This document shows positions 5,212 to 5,316 of a DNA stretch of 5,316 nt, in pieces. The stretch's first letter is position 1. The number at the start of each line of letters is the position of its first letter. The stretch spans positions 1-5,316 of the forward strand of contig CAMTJK010000193.1 of the NCBI GenBank assembly GCA_947072805.1, in the 5' to 3' direction. The translations under genes were made by a program, and so were the position numbers. Source of the DNA: an uncultured Prevotella sp. GTDB taxonomy: Bacteria; Bacteroidota; Bacteroidia; Bacteroidales; Bacteroidaceae. Below the pieces are notes generated by a model, which had not been told where the DNA came from, made no database searches, and worked only from the letters and a program-made list of their open reading frames with translations.

Positions 5212-5316
5212 CTACCATGTGATAATTTTGTCTACGATTTCCTGTTGTTCTGTACTGCTGCGTCTCAGATAGATACGTGTCGTTTCAATACTCTCGTGTC
5301 CCATCAAATCGGCAAG
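5212..5316 (-). CDS. Tyrosine recombinase/integrase, C-terminal 34 residues
   Basis: The - strand is open from the window edge to the TAG at 5214-5212. It reads LADLMGHESIETTRIYLRR, then SSTEQQEIVDKIITW. This is the end of a tyrosine recombinase catalytic domain. The histidine of the GH motif and the tyrosine of RIY are nine residues apart, as in XerD-type enzymes (LGH...TTQIY). The tyrosine (codon 5271-5269) would be the nucleophile that joins to DNA. Most of the gene lies beyond the window, so its class (Xer housekeeping, phase-variation invertase, or integrase of a conjugative element) cannot be told. Bacteroidales carry many such genes next to invertible promoters and mobile elements. Confidence 0.85.
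   Translation of the reverse strand, partial: LADLMGHESIETTRIYLRRSSTEQQEIVDKIITW

Overview
The window looks like chromosomal DNA from a member of the Bacteroidales, most likely Prevotella-like. The GC content is moderate. Translation starts mostly follow A-rich leaders without Shine-Dalgarno sequences. There are matches to the Bacteroidetes -7 promoter element TAnnTTTG. The gene content also fits: an exported-type GH2 glycosidase with DUF4982 and GH2 C-terminal domains, and a GGGtGRT-family protein. The genus is an inference from these features.

Left region (1-2457): one broken GH2 beta-galactosidase-like gene on the + strand. Its reading frame is continuous from 130 to 2457 except for two TAG codons (1711-1713 and 1726-1728). 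Both lie exactly where the family sequence (ESNG-W-PAKG-W-TQG) expects tryptophan, so both look like TGG to TAG changes. Upstream, a signal-peptide-like segment lies in another frame (about 50-103). It would join the mature protein if one A were restored in the A run at 104-107. A strong hairpin terminator follows the gene (2495-2550).

Middle region (2458-4534): a two-gene operon on the + strand. A plausible promoter (2681-2688) precedes a 233-residue IscU/NifU-like protein (2735-3436). After 15 bases containing a perfect AGGAGG comes a 337-residue GGGtGRT-family protein (3452-4465). A textbook intrinsic terminator closes the operon. Codon use is more biased than in the GH2 gene, suggesting good expression and long residence. 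The pair probably works together on an iron-sulfur or metal-related task, but neither biochemical role can be read from the sequence.

Right region (4535-5316): mostly short or uncertain genes: a doubtful 54-residue ORF ending in a hairpin terminator, a promoter-like element, a 20-codon ORF, and an unrecognised 101-residue helical protein (4869-5174). At the edge, on the - strand, are the last 34 codons of a tyrosine recombinase (5212-5316), with the GH...TTRIY catalytic signature. The right boundary therefore runs into a recombinase locus and possibly a mobile or invertible element.
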